From assembly GCA_963855995.1 (NCBI GenBank), contig OY979716.1, forward strand, positions 42,168,854 through 42,232,853: a stretch of DNA of 64,000 nucleotides. Reading direction: 5' to 3'. Position 1 is the stretch's first letter, and every line of letters begins with the position of its first letter. The stretch is from Muricea muricata. Lineage: Eukaryota; Cnidaria; Anthozoa; Malacalcyonacea; Plexauridae. The position numbers were made by a program, and so were the translations under genes. A model generated the notes under the pieces. The model was not told where the DNA came from. It worked only from the letters and a program-made list of their open reading frames with translations, and did not search any database. Positions 1 to 9,723 of the stretch are shown one piece after another.

Positions 1-1
1 A

Positions 2-110
2 GGAATGAGATGCTTCAAATGTGGTCTTAGAGGCCACTTGGCCAGAAATTGCCAGTGCCGTAAGTGCCACCAATACAATGTATGCAATTCAATAACAGTA
101 GTGTTTAACA
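2..110 (+). pseudogene. CCHC zinc-knuckle coding fragment, cut by the window edge
   Basis: The open frame at the left edge contains CFKCGLRGHLARNC, a C-x2-C-x4-H-x4-C zinc knuckle, followed by a second Cys cluster (CRKCHQYNVC). Such pairs are typical of retroelement Gag proteins and some nucleic-acid-binding host proteins. The reading frame runs to the left LTR of the Ty3 element at 123 and has no sensible continuation. A further single knuckle lies on the same strand just right of that element (about 4.75 kb), so both may belong to one locus the Ty3 element entered. The parent family cannot be decided from this short piece. Confidence 0.4.
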
Positions 111-117
111 AGTTTGC

Positions 118-122
118 ATATT
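118..122. repeat. Target-site duplication ATATT, left copy
   Basis: ATATT directly precedes the left LTR and the same five bases follow the right LTR at 4642-4646. Five-base duplications are usual for Ty3/Gypsy integrases, so the element is seen with its original flanks. Confidence 0.9.
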
Positions 123-273
123 TGCTGTGTTTGCCAAGTACCAAACAGATATATAAGTGAACTAACTCTTTATTTCGAAAAGCTCTTAGCCTTTTATACA
201 AAATTTACATTACATAAAATAATTAACATACACCTAATGACAAAATAATTAACATAAACTTATAAACATAACA
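123..273 (-). repeat. 3' LTR of the Ty3/Gypsy element
   Basis: 151 bp, nearly identical to 4491-4641. On the minus strand it starts TGTTATG and ends CAGCA, the canonical TG..CA termini. Confidence 0.93.
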
Positions 274-287
274 CTTCCTCCCCTAAC
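274..287 (-). other. Polypurine tract of the Ty3/Gypsy element
   Basis: On the minus strand the bases directly before the 3' LTR read GTTAGGGGAGGAAG, a purine run in the correct position to prime plus-strand DNA synthesis. Confidence 0.8.
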
Positions 288-509
288 AAAACTAAGAATC
301 CAATGTTCATTGTCTGTACTTCTATCAAGTATATAACTATAACTATACGTTGTTTTTTTTGTTGTTTTTTTTTAACTTAAATAATGTGTAAGGAATGTAA
401 ACAAATTATACTTCTTCAATTAAACGTTTTGGTTTCGTACGAATACGAATTAGATACCTATGAGTACCTAAATGTTTTTCACTACCGTTTGTAGCATCAG
501 GTTCTTTGG
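288..509 (-). other. Ty3/Gypsy 3' untranslated segment
   Basis: AT-rich stretch between the end of the integrase reading frame and the polypurine tract. No gene or structure is visible apart from T-rich runs. Confidence 0.5.
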
Positions 510-1996
510 TTACCGTTGATGATAATTGTGGGGCTGGAGGTGGTGGTTAGTTTCCTGGGTTATAGGTAGAGTTGAACTCGGCTCACTGGGTTGTCCTTCG
601 GTACTACTCTTTGTCACACCGACTTCTTCTGCCGCGGAGGGAATCGGTCTAACAGGTGGTGGTGACATTACATCGGGGAGTGGTGAAATAACATCAGCAA
701 ACCTTGATCCAGCCAAGCTTCGTAATTGATCAACATGTCGTTTCCAAAACAGATCACCAACCTGAACTCGATACGTAATGGGACTTAATCTCATTTGAAT
801 CACTCCTCTTATCCACGGGTCTTTCACCATAACCAGATCTCTTATCTCAAAATTACACAGGGAAGGTTGTGGTAGATGTTTCGATTTCCTCTCCATCTTA
901 GCTGACAAACAGGGATGCAACATATCAAGTCTGGTTCGGAGTCTTCGACCCATCAAGATTTCAGCTGGGGTACAACCAGTAGCGGTATGTGGAGTCGTAC
1001 GATATCCCAACAGAAAACGTGCCAATTTTTCTCCAATGGATCCTTCTTCATTCTTACAAATCTTCATGGCATCCTTGAATGTTCTTACTGCACTTTCTGC
1101 TTCACCATTTGAAGCAGGATGATAGGGTGATGATAAACATTGTCGAATTTCAAAAAATCTTTCATTTCTTGCGCCACAAATTGTGGGCCATTGTCCGACA
1201 CAATCTCTTTGGGTAAACCATGAACTGAAAATAGGTAACGTAATGCTCGAACAGTTGCAGCAGTGGTAGTTGATGACATTAATAAGACTTCAATCCACTT
1301 AGACTTGGCATCGACCACTACCAAATACATTCCACCCTCAACTGGACCCACAAAGTTGAGATGAATTCTTTGCCACGGACGTACCGGCCAGATACACCGA
1401 TTACTCACTTTGAAGGGTGACTTGCAGCGGTTAGCTTGACAACTGGTGCAATCTCTGACCGTCTGTACAATATCTTGATCCAATGTTGACCACCACACAT
1501 GTAAATGTGCCAAAGATTTCATTCGCACTATTCCTGGATGATTTATGTGCAACTCCGTCAACACCTGCCTTTGATATCTAGTTGGGATCACCACTCTGGT
1601 TCCTCTCAGCAGGCAGCCTTCCTCTACAGTAAACTCCTCTTGCTTCGTAAAGTAAAATCGAAGTTCTTCAGGTAAACTTCCTTCATCTGGCCAACCATGC
1701 AACAGGAAATAAACCACACGAGACAAGATAGGATCTTTTTGCGTAGCTTCTCGGATCATACATACCGAAATCGGTACCCGTTCCAATTGGACTCGGTTTA
1801 CTTCTTCTGCTTCTGAAATCCACACATCTGGCTCATCCACAATTTTCCTCGGCAACCGGGACAATGCGTCAGCATTAGCATTGTTCTTAGAGGTTCGGTA
1901 TTCGATATCATATTGATATGCACCAAGTTGGATGGCCCACCTCTGCAGACGTGACACCGCCAAAACAGGAACACCGCGTTTCGGTCCCAGGATCAA
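510..1996 (-). pseudogene. Ty3/Gypsy RNase H end plus integrase, frameshifted
   Basis: On the minus strand, 1996-1085 begins with the end of RNase H (ADALSRLP), then an H2C2 zinc-binding domain (HINHPG ... CTSCQANRC), then the integrase core. A frameshift near 1115 moves the frame to the segment 1067-510, which holds the region after the catalytic glutamate (NGEAES is visible in the shifted frame) and a proline-rich tail. The core has SDNGPQF with the second aspartate, but the first catalytic site reads HLNFVGP where the family has Asp, so an Asp-to-Asn change is present. The integrase would be inactive even if the frame were intact. Confidence 0.85.
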
Positions 1997-2041
1997 AGTC
2001 AGAGGCTTATAATCGGTTACTAAGGAAAAGCGCCATCCATA

Positions 2042-3259
2042 TTAGTACTGGTGGAATTTCTTCAATCCAAAAATTAGTGCCAGAGCCTCTTTCTCGATCA
2101 TGGAATAATTTTGTTCACTAGCAGAGAGTGTTTGAGATGCATAAGCTATAGGTTGTTCTTCTCCATTATCTGATACATAAGATAACACAGCTCCTATGCC
2201 ACAGGACGATGCATCAGCAGCTAGTCTCACAGGTTTCTTAGAGTCGCAATGTGTTAACAATGGTGAATTTTCTAAGGCTGATTTCAAAGTCTTGAATGAT
2301 ATCTGACAGTCGTCGGACCATTTCCAAGGAACATCCTGGGATAGTAGACAATTCAGAGGGTTTACCAAAGTTGCCATATCTGGGATAAGCTTTTGATAAT
2401 AATTCACAAGGCCCAAGAAGGACTTTATATCTGTGGGGTTTTCTGGAACTGGAACTTCCCGAATGGCTTGAACTTTACGAGGCGAAGGATGAATTCCTTG
2501 TCGATCCACCACAAATGCAAAATATTCCACTGAAGGTTTCAAAAAGACACACTTCGAACTTTTCAGCTGAATTCCCATACTCTGAAGACGATGCAGAGTA
2601 CTGTCAAGATTTTGCAAATGTTCCTCATCATTCTTGCTAGTGATAATTAAATCATCTAGGATACCCCCAACTCCTTGTAGACCATTCAACACCACATCCA
2701 TAGTTTTTTGAAAAATGGCTGGGCTGGCTGCTACTACAAAAGGCAATCTCGTATACCGATATAGCCCCAAATGCGTGTTAATTGTAACATACTGCTTTGA
2801 TTCATCGTCCAAAAGAACTTGTTGATACGCCGATGATAGATCAATCTTTGAAAATTTCTCTCCCCCATTAAGCTTTGTAAATAGTTCCTCTGCGGTCGGC
2901 ATCAGATATTCTTGCACGTCAAGGCATGGGTTAATGGTGACTTTATAATCCCTGCAGATCCTTACACTGCCATCTGGTTTCAACACAGGAACGATTGGAG
3001 TTGCCCAATCAGAAAACTCGACCTTTTCCAACACACAGAGCTTCTCAAACCGGTTTAATTCCTCACCGATTTTGTCTTTTGAAGCAAATGAAACGAGTCT
3101 GGGTTTGAAGAATTTGGGCGTCGAGTTTGGCTTCATCTTCAAATGTTCTTTCACTCCTTTGATCGTACCCAAAAAATCATCAAATAATGACACATACAGA
3201 GTGGTTAATTGCTCCACAACGTTGACAGGCTTTGCTGAAACTGTCTTTATTTTCTCCAA
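2042..3259 (-). pseudogene. Ty3/Gypsy reverse transcriptase and RNase H
   Basis: The 405-codon frame holds the RT domain: RICRDYKVTIN, KIDLSSAYQQV with the first catalytic Asp, LPFVVAASPAIFQ, and GGILDDLIITS with the catalytic DD pair. RNase H follows (RLAADASSCGIGAVL ... IEKEALALIFGLKKF). A TAA at 2044-2042 ends the frame inside RNase H; the same frame continues in the next 45 bases toward the integrase, so this is a nonsense mutation. In the fingers motif the usual LPFG reads LPFV, another likely lesion. Coding on the minus strand overlaps the protease end by a few bases. Confidence 0.92.
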
Positions 3260-3606
3260 TTCAGCTTTAACACTGACAACCAGTTGCGACTCAGTAGAGC
3301 AGGACCTTCGTTCTTAGTCACTACAATGGGTAGATGAGCCTTTTGGTTGCCATACACCACGTGGACATCAATTTCACCTATTACCGGAACTTCGTGCCCG
3401 GAATAACTTCGCAATTTAAGGTTGGACTTTCGTACAGGTTTTGCTGTCAACACTTTTCTCCAAACCTTTTCTGGCATAATTGACACCGTAGCTCCTGTGT
3501 CCACTTCCATATCTACTGGTTTCCCTTCAATCAAGACAAGTACTTTCATCTCTTTATATTTATTCCTCGAGTCAGTCAATGTAAACACTGGCCATGTTGT
3601 TTTCAT
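3247..3606 (-). CDS. Ty3/Gypsy aspartic protease
   Basis: 119 codons with the retroviral-type protease signature VDTGATVSIM near residue 36 and a C-terminal ALLSRNWL motif, matching Ty3/Gypsy proteases that mature Gag-Pol. It lies between the Gag zinc knuckle region and RT and overlaps both by a few bases, as expected for one polyprotein read with frameshifts. Confidence 0.85.
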   Translation of the reverse strand: MKTTWPVFTLTDSRNKYKEMKVLVLIEGKPVDMEVDTGATVSIMPEKVWRKVLTAKPVRKSNLKLRSYSGHEVPVIGEIDVHVVYGNQKAHLPIVVTKNEGPALLSRNWLSVLKLNWRK

Positions 3607-4461
3607 AACCTCATCTTGGCTTTCGCTGCCCCTTTCGGCTTCGCTGTCATTCTTACGTTATGAATTCCGCTCTGTTTCTTTTTCTTTCTCCTGTCGTCTA
3701 TCGCTTTCGACTTCCCCGCTCTGGTTTTCTTTGAGTTATTGTTGCCAAATCCCTCACAACATTTCTTAATTATACGTCCATAATTTTGACAACCATGACA
3801 TTTCGACTTATTGAAAGAAGAACTTATCCGGAACGTGATTCTTCTTGCCACAGCAAAAACACTTGGGTAAAGCTGTTTCGACTCGGTTTAACGATTCTCC
3901 ATGTAACGCAGACGTTTCTCTGTCCGTTAATTCAGCTGCACAAGCTTTTTCCACGGCTAGCTTTAAAGTCAATTCCGCTTCCCCTAGTAGCTTGCGTTGA
4001 ATTGCTCGGTTTCTTAATCCACAAACAAATCAGTCTTGAATCGCTTCGTCTCAATAGCCGCCAAAGTCACAAGTTTCGGCAAGTCGCTGTACTTTAGCGA
4101 GATAATCCCTTATCGATTCAGACTGTTCTTGTTCAGCCTTGTGGAACTTATATCGCTCGGCAGTAACGATCGGTTTGGGCTCCAAATGTTGTGTTAAAGT
4201 ATCTACAATTTCTTTATACGTTAGCTCTTTCGGTCTTCTTGGTGCTGTAATAGATCTGGGCAACGCATACATCTTACTACCCATCAAGGTAAGTATGCTC
4301 GATGCTTGTTTATCCATAGGTACATTGTTTACTTCGAAAAATATTTCAAGCCGCTCGACATACTGCTTCCAATCAGTATTCGATGAATATTCTTCCACAC
4401 GGCCCATGAACGACACATTAAAGCCAACATTTGGCTGGACAGCTTGCTCTTCTCCTTCCAT
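3603..4461 (-). pseudogene. Ty3/Gypsy Gag, broken
   Basis: The likely start is the ATG at 4461, about 30 bases after the 5' LTR, rather than upstream in the LTR. The first segment (to about 4051) looks like a Gag capsid, with a W at the VEEYSSNTDWKQYVERL region. A frameshift near 4052 and a TGA soon after break it; the following frame carries CFCCGKKNH, the first half of a zinc knuckle. A third segment (3851-3603) has CHGCQNYGRIIKKCC, a degenerate second knuckle, and a basic tail. Gag would package the element RNA; at least two lesions prevent a full product. Confidence 0.8.
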
Positions 4462-4478
4462 CAAATACAACACAAATC

Positions 4479-4488
4479 CTTGTCGCCA
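4479..4488 (-). other. Primer-binding site of the Ty3/Gypsy element
   Basis: On the minus strand, two bases after the 5' LTR, the sequence reads TGGCGACAAG. A TGG start, complementary to a tRNA 3' CCA end, is the usual primer-binding site. The tRNA was not identified. Confidence 0.65.
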
Positions 4489-4490
4489 AT

Positions 4491-4641
4491 TGCTGTGTTT
4501 GCCAAGTACCGAACAGATATATAAGTGAACTAACTCTTTATTTGGAAAAGCTCTTAGCCTTTTATACAAAATTTATATAACATAAAATAATCAATATACA
4601 CCTAATGACAAAATAATTAACATAAACTAGTAAACATAACA
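4491..4641 (-). repeat. 5' LTR of the Ty3/Gypsy element
   Basis: 151 bp, same length and termini as 123-273. It would carry the element promoter; no clear TATA box stands out in the AT-rich sequence. Confidence 0.93.
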
Positions 4642-4646
4642 ATATT
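4642..4646. repeat. Target-site duplication ATATT, right copy
   Basis: Matches 118-122 exactly and directly abuts the LTR end. Confidence 0.9.
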
Positions 4647-4745
4647 CTTCTAATCTGCTTTATAGGAGAACAGGATAGTTCCAGAATATTGACCTGCAAA
4701 GTATCAAAAAATAAAATAATTGAAATTCATTTCTCTTACCCACAG

Positions 4746-4875
4746 GTCTACAGTGCTGGCATTGCAAAGAAAGGGGTCATTCCCACCTGCGCTGCCCCCA
4801 AAAACAACGATTGGCTAACACCACTACCATTACAGTCAATTTTAATAATTGCAAAATTCAGAAATATCATGCTTA
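4746..4875 (+). pseudogene. Possible exon with a CCHC zinc knuckle
   Basis: A polypyrimidine tract and CACAG acceptor precede an open frame with CWHCKERGHSHLRC, a C-x2-C-x4-H-x4-C knuckle, ending at TAG 4873-4875. Same strand and same motif class as the fragment at the left window edge, so the Ty3 element may sit in an intron of one locus. Too short to assign. Confidence 0.35.
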
Positions 4876-4900
4876 GATATTTCTGAATTTTACAATTATT
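4844..4900. repeat. 25-nt perfect-arm hairpin
   Basis: Arms 4844-4868 and 4876-4900 are inverted copies with one mismatch, separated by 7 bases. It overlaps the end of the possible zinc-knuckle exon. Confidence 0.75.
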
Positions 4901-4928
4901 GTAGACCTTTGCAAATATTCTGTCACAA

Positions 4929-5016
4929 GTACATGGAAGTGAAGTTGAGGGGAAACTTGCCCCATATTTACTCTATATAGAGTGAGTGACCCTCAACATA
5001 TCCCTTCCATGTACTG
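4929..5016. repeat. Imperfect 88-bp palindrome
   Basis: AGTACATGGAAG..GTTGAGGG on the left is matched by CCCTCAAC..CTTCCATGTACT on the right, with CTCTATATAGAG at the centre. It may be a small palindromic MITE or relic of one. Confidence 0.6.
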
Positions 5017-5019
5017 TAG

Positions 5020-5535
5020 TTGTGTTCCATAAGCATTTTTGTTGATTAAAAAATAGTTTTTGTTGTTAGTTTCTGGAAAGGTCTAAAATTGTTTTTTGGA
5101 GAGGTCCTCATGTTGTAATTCTGAAAATGTTTGTTTAAAGATGTTTTACAGTCTATTTTAAAAGCAATTTCACAGTTTCAGCAGAAAAAGTTATCAGTTC
5201 ATTAACAAATACTATAAATCACGTATTATTTGGCTTACAACATAGAGTTTATAACCACAGGGGGCAAGTTGAAAAATATGCCTAACCACAATGGTAATAA
5301 AACATACAAGCTTTGGAATGCTAATCCAAGCGTCATGTGTTCTAAAGGTTCTGTGTTCAATTCTCGATCACTATTGTCATGAATGTTTTTAAATTTGAAA
5401 TGTGTTAACATAAACAATGTAAAATATCATTTTGAACTGAATGCATAACACCAAGACAAAAACAACATATTATAGAAATCAGTTTGGAATCATTGTCATC
5501 ATTGCTGAATGTTGCATTTTGTTTATTTTGGTACA
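5020..5535. other. Non-coding, AT-rich
   Basis: I see no gene, repeat or clear signal here. Confidence 0.5.
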
Positions 5536-5538
5536 TTA

Positions 5539-5833
5539 GGGGCGACGACATCCGTACTCAAATTGCCAGGCAAAACCTCATTTTGACACTTTGAGTGAGT
5601 GGGTGGGGTTTTTAAAAAACACTTTCACGTTTTGCCTGGCAGGTTTGATTTTTAAAATGAAGAAGATACTGAAAAATGTATGTCTTTCTATGGAGAATCT
5701 TTTGGATGTGTATGTAGAAGTTATTAACTTGAAGTATTTATTACACTTGACGTTTTCAGCACTGGGTGGGTGGGTCAAAACAAAAATGTCAAAATGACGT
5801 TTTGCATGGCAATTTGAGTATGGACGTTGCCTC
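5539..5833. mobile_element. Harbinger-type MITE, 295 bp, TTA target duplication
   Basis: Left end GGGGCGACGACATCCGTACT and the reverse complement of the right end GAGGCAACGTCCATACTC match over about 47 bases with one 3-base indel. TTA flanks both ends (5536-5538 and 5834-5836). Three-base TTA/TAA duplications and G-rich termini are typical of PIF/Harbinger. There is no transposase inside; the open frames in it are chance. Confidence 0.85.
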
Positions 5834-5836
5834 TTA

Positions 5837-6677
5837 ATATTTAAAAATTATCAACATTTACTTCCAGTTTTGAGCTGAATTTAAGATAATTATAATAACT
5901 ACAAAAACCACCTTGTGTGTTCCACGTTCGTGACTGTAAAATATCTGTAAATTCGTATACTCAATAAGAAATTATATTTAATATATCAATTATTTTTTAA
6001 ATAAAATTTTGAATAATGGTTTTTTTCTTCATTCAAACTTTTTATGAACTATCTAAATTCAATACATATTTAAGGAAACAAATACCTCAAAATAACTTGT
6101 TATTACATGATTTATGGCCAACCAGGCCAGAACTGTTTCCTCAATCTTGCTGAGCCTGCGTGGAACACAAAAACATGTAATAAATATACAAAATTTGGCA
6201 TGAATGGATTTTCTTCCATTATTAGTCATCCATAAGAAAAAAAGAGAAACAAAAAATTACCTTAAATATTAAATAAATCCTCCTAACATGACAACACAAA
6301 TTTTGGAACAAATTCAGCGAGACTTCTTGCTTTACTCACAACTGTAGTACGAACGAATCCACCGTGCTCCAGTAACATAGGTATGTCATGTATTTCAATT
6401 AAAAATTCCTTGACGTCATGAATCTTGTGACGAAAAATGAACTTTTACTTTCCCAAAGTAGCAAAAATTGAAATGGCGAGGGGTTTCTGCATGTAATGTA
6501 TTTTTAGTAAAGTAATAACAGAGGTGCATTTGGGTCATGGGAAAACAATGGATGGGTTTTGAATAAAAATATCTTCAATTAAACCATCATCATTATGCTG
6601 ACATTTATGGCCTACCTGGATCTGAAAAGTTACAAAATAATATTATTTGAATTATAATATTTCACAATCAACAACCA
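5837..6677. other. Non-coding, AT-rich
   Basis: No open frame with recognisable content on either strand. It separates the Harbinger MITE from the first BEL element. Confidence 0.5.
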
Positions 6678-6892
6678 TGTCCGAAATAGTTAGGGCACCC
6701 TGTGTAACAGGAAATTTGGGAAATTTAGGTGGAAGGATATCGTTGTGTTTGCGCCTAAAAGAGGAGCATTGAGATACGGAGAGAGAGAGATTTTCTTGTT
6801 CAATTTGAAATAAAACCTTTTTAAAACTAGTATATTGTTGTGATTGTGAACTCTGAGATCGTGGGGGGATACCAACCCACCGATTCCCCACA
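6678..6892 (+). repeat. 5' LTR of BEL element 1
   Basis: 215 bp, begins TGTCCG and ends CCCCACA. It differs from the 3' copy by several substitutions and by a 9-base tandem duplication of GGGAAATTT-like sequence near 6720, so the insertion is older than BEL element 2. Confidence 0.92.
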
Positions 6893-6986
6893 CAGTGCCA
6901 CCTCCATGACGGGATTTGTTACGACAAGAAACCGTGATTGTTCGGCGAATAACTGGTGAGAAAATATAGCGAATTTAGCAATCAAC

Positions 6987-7796
6987 ATGGAATCACTCGA
7001 AAGCACCTTGCAGGGGAAATTGAAGGCCGTGACATTTACATTAAGCAAAACGGACAGCATTTTGGAGAAAAGGAACAAAATAACAATTCAACGACACAAG
7101 GATTCGTTGAACTCGATGTTAAATGCAATTCAAACCTTAAAGCAGCAAATCGAGGAAGCAAAATTTACAAACGGCGAAAGTGAGGAAGATGTCGGAGACT
7201 GGGGCAAGTCTGTCGAAGCGCGAATCGAGCAAGTTGACGCAAAGGTAACGAGTTTATCGAAGGTGATAGGAGATTTAGAGATAGAAGAGAAAGCGAGACA
7301 ACAAGAAGAGCAATGCAAGTTAGTAAATACTACACGACAAGACCAATTGGAATTTGAACGTAAACAATATGAATTAAAGTTCGAATTTGAAGCAAAAATT
7401 GACGAGTTGAAAAATAAAAACATGACGTCATCCATCGAGCATACCGAGAAAGCCAGCGCAGCAAAATTACCTAAGTTGGTAATTACAAAATTCAATGGGA
7501 CACCCCAAGACTGCCTTAGATTTTGGAACCAATTCGAGGCAGAAATTGACAAGTCCCAAGTAGCAGCTGTCACTAAGTTCTCCTACCTAAAAGAGTTGGT
7601 CGAACCAAAGGTAAGGAATGCGATAGAAGGCCTTCCATTTACAGTTGAGGGATATGAAAGGGCCAAATCCATCCTTAAATCCAAATATGGCAAACCATGT
7701 GAAATTGTGCATGCATATGTACAAAACATTATCTCACTCCATCCTCTCAGAAAATCTACCCACCATCTCAGGAAATCAACCAAAGAGAGTGCATGA
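6987..7796 (+). pseudogene. BEL/Pao Gag, N-terminal part
   Basis: Starts at ATG 6987, about 95 bases after the LTR. Residues 1-150 are charged and heptad-like, suggesting coiled coil. The following region, starting KLPKLVITKFNGTPQDCLRF, fits the DUF1759 region of BEL/Pao Gag, continuing to about residue 250. A frameshift near 7760 then moves the frame to the next segment. The C-terminal residues of this frame repeat a serine-threonine stretch and are out of frame read-through. Confidence 0.85.
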
Positions 7797-8379
7797 ATTC
7801 TATGAAACACTGGTCTACAATGTACAATCACTCGAGACTTTAGGAAAACTTCGGGAAATCAATGGGTATGTCCGCACTACCCTAGATAAGCTAGAGGGGA
7901 TCAGAGGGGACTTGGTAAGGAATGACAAAGATTGGCAAGAGTGGGATTTCCCAAGACTAGTTGAAGCTTTGAGACAATGGGTTGAAAGAAATCCAGTATC
8001 GAAGAAGGATGATAAGCATGATAGCAAATCTGGTTATCGGGGTGGGCGTTCAACAGGGTACCGGGATCGGGCGCACCATGCCAAACAAAGTGAAACAAAG
8101 AGGGTATGTGTCTACTGTGAAAGTGCAGAGCACAAGTCAAAGGACTGCACTAAAGTTGTATCAAGAACTGACAGGCGAAAGTTCCTTCAAGAGAAACATT
8201 TGTGCTTTAATTGCACGGGTGTGAAACATTTAGCAGCAGACTGCAAAAGTAAATCAACTTGTGCACTTTGTGACCGAAGACACCACACCTCCCTCTGTAA
8301 CAAGTCACCTAACCCTTTGTTGACCACACCCTTTACAACTGGAACAGTCATTTATCCAGTGGTAATCGTGGAGGTACAA
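7765..8379 (+). pseudogene. BEL/Pao Gag, C-terminal zinc knuckles
   Basis: In the frame that opens before 7765 the Gag continues (GIRGDLVRNDKDWQEWDF), then basic linker, then three zinc motifs: CVYCESAEHKSKDC, CFNCTGVKHLAADC and CALCDRRHHTSLC. This CCHC, CCHC, CCHHC-like series is the usual BEL/Pao pattern for RNA binding. A TGA at about 8379 separates it from the protease in the same frame; the related element at 40.4 kb has a sense codon there, so it is a nonsense mutation. Confidence 0.85.
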
Positions 8380-9723
8380 TGAGTGAAATGTCGAGCTCTG
8401 GTGGACACAGGGGTAGGGAGCTCATATGCCTCAGCAGGTTTACTTGACTATATCAACGCAAAGCCTACGAAAACGGATGTACGCAACATTGAAATGTTAC
8501 TGGGCACTACAACGAGGAAACTGGACATTTTCCATATTGAGATAAAGTCTACCAGTGAAGACTTTAGTTTAGAAGCAGACGTAACTAAGATAGAGAAGCA
8601 TGAGCTGTTGACACTTTCCAACCCAAGGTACAACCAGATCTTGGAGAAATACCAGCATTTAAATGGGGTGGTGTTCAACGACAAAGATTCCAAAGAGCAA
8701 CTTCCAATTCATCTCATTCTGGGCGTTGGTGAATGTGCGAAAATAAAAACAAGTGCGAGACAAAAGGTTGGTGTGCCAGGAGATCCGGTCGCCGAGCTAA
8801 CCAAGTTTGGGTGGATCCTGGTATCCCCTGGGCAAGGTGTGGATTTGTCGCAGATGTTCTTGACTCAAACCTCTTCAGTGGAATATGAAGAACTATGCCG
8901 AATGGATGTTCTTGGCCTTGCTGACATGCCTGTAGGAGATCAAGAAGCTGTGTATGAAGAGTTTAAAGAACAATTGTCCAGGAGCCCAGATGGTTGGTAC
9001 CAGTCAGGGCTCCCCTGGAAAGGTGATCTCTTTCCGAATGGAACGAACAAAGCCAACAGCCAAAGACGACTACAAACATTGGTTAGTAAACTTAGGAACA
9101 GCGGAAATCTAGAAGAGTATGATAACGTGATCCAAGAGCAATTAAAGGACGGTGTAGTAGAGCCTGTACCAGACGACCCTGAAGGTAGAGAGTTTTATAT
9201 ACCACATAAGGGAGTCTTTCGTGAAACAGCAGAAAGCACAAAGTTACGCGTCGTTTATGATGCATCGGCAAGACCGACAGTAAGAATTCGGAAAAGTCAT
9301 CGAGATGCCCTTCGATTTTATTGGTTGAAAGATATCCACTCGAATGAGATACAAACCTTCCAATTTACCAGAGCTCTTTTCGGGCTTACCTCATCGCCTT
9401 TCCTCCTGGGCGGAGTCCTCCAACAGCACCTGGAGACCTGGCGTCCAAAGAACCCTGCAGTGGTTGACGAGATTAGCAAAAGCCTCTACGTGGACGACCT
9501 CGTTAGTGGAGCTACTACAACAGAAAAAGCAACAACGTTAAAGAACAAAGCCACCGAAATCTTTCAAGATGCCATTTTTGAGCTACACAAATGGCAGTCC
9601 AACGCGGAAGAGTTAGACAACGCATCGTCGTTAACGCAAGAAGAAGAAACCTATGCAAAGCAACAACTAGGAGTTCCAGCAAAGAAAAATGGCAAGCTCC
9701 TTGGTCTGGAACAAAGAAGATGA
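8380..9723 (+). pseudogene. BEL/Pao protease and RT with internal deletion
   Basis: Protease motif CRALVDTGVGSSY opens the frame, followed by the DUF1758-type region and RT. RVVYDASAR is directly followed by sequence that in BEL element 2 lies about 50 codons later, so the segment with the first catalytic aspartate (GDIRKAF in element 2) is missing. The second site SLYVDDLVSG is intact. A frameshift near 9700 ends this frame. The enzyme would be inactive. Confidence 0.9.

Larger units (their letters stand above)
123..4641 (-). mobile_element. Ty3/Gypsy LTR retrotransposon, complete ends, decayed coding
   Basis: The element is 4,519 bp, bounded by two 151-bp LTRs (123-273 and 4491-4641) and an ATATT duplication. 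Read on the minus strand the order is 5' LTR, primer-binding site, gag with zinc knuckles, aspartic protease, reverse transcriptase, RNase H, integrase, polypurine tract, 3' LTR: the protease-RT-RNaseH-integrase order of Ty3/Gypsy. The LTRs differ at only a handful of positions, so insertion is fairly recent. Gag carries frameshifts, pol an in-frame stop near 2042 and a frameshift near 1115, so it is not autonomous. Confidence 0.95.

Noticed and set aside
5591-5797. 68-codon plus-strand frame inside the Harbinger MITE
   Set aside because: It spans the inverted repeats of a MITE, and its minus-strand counterpart is equally open; chance.
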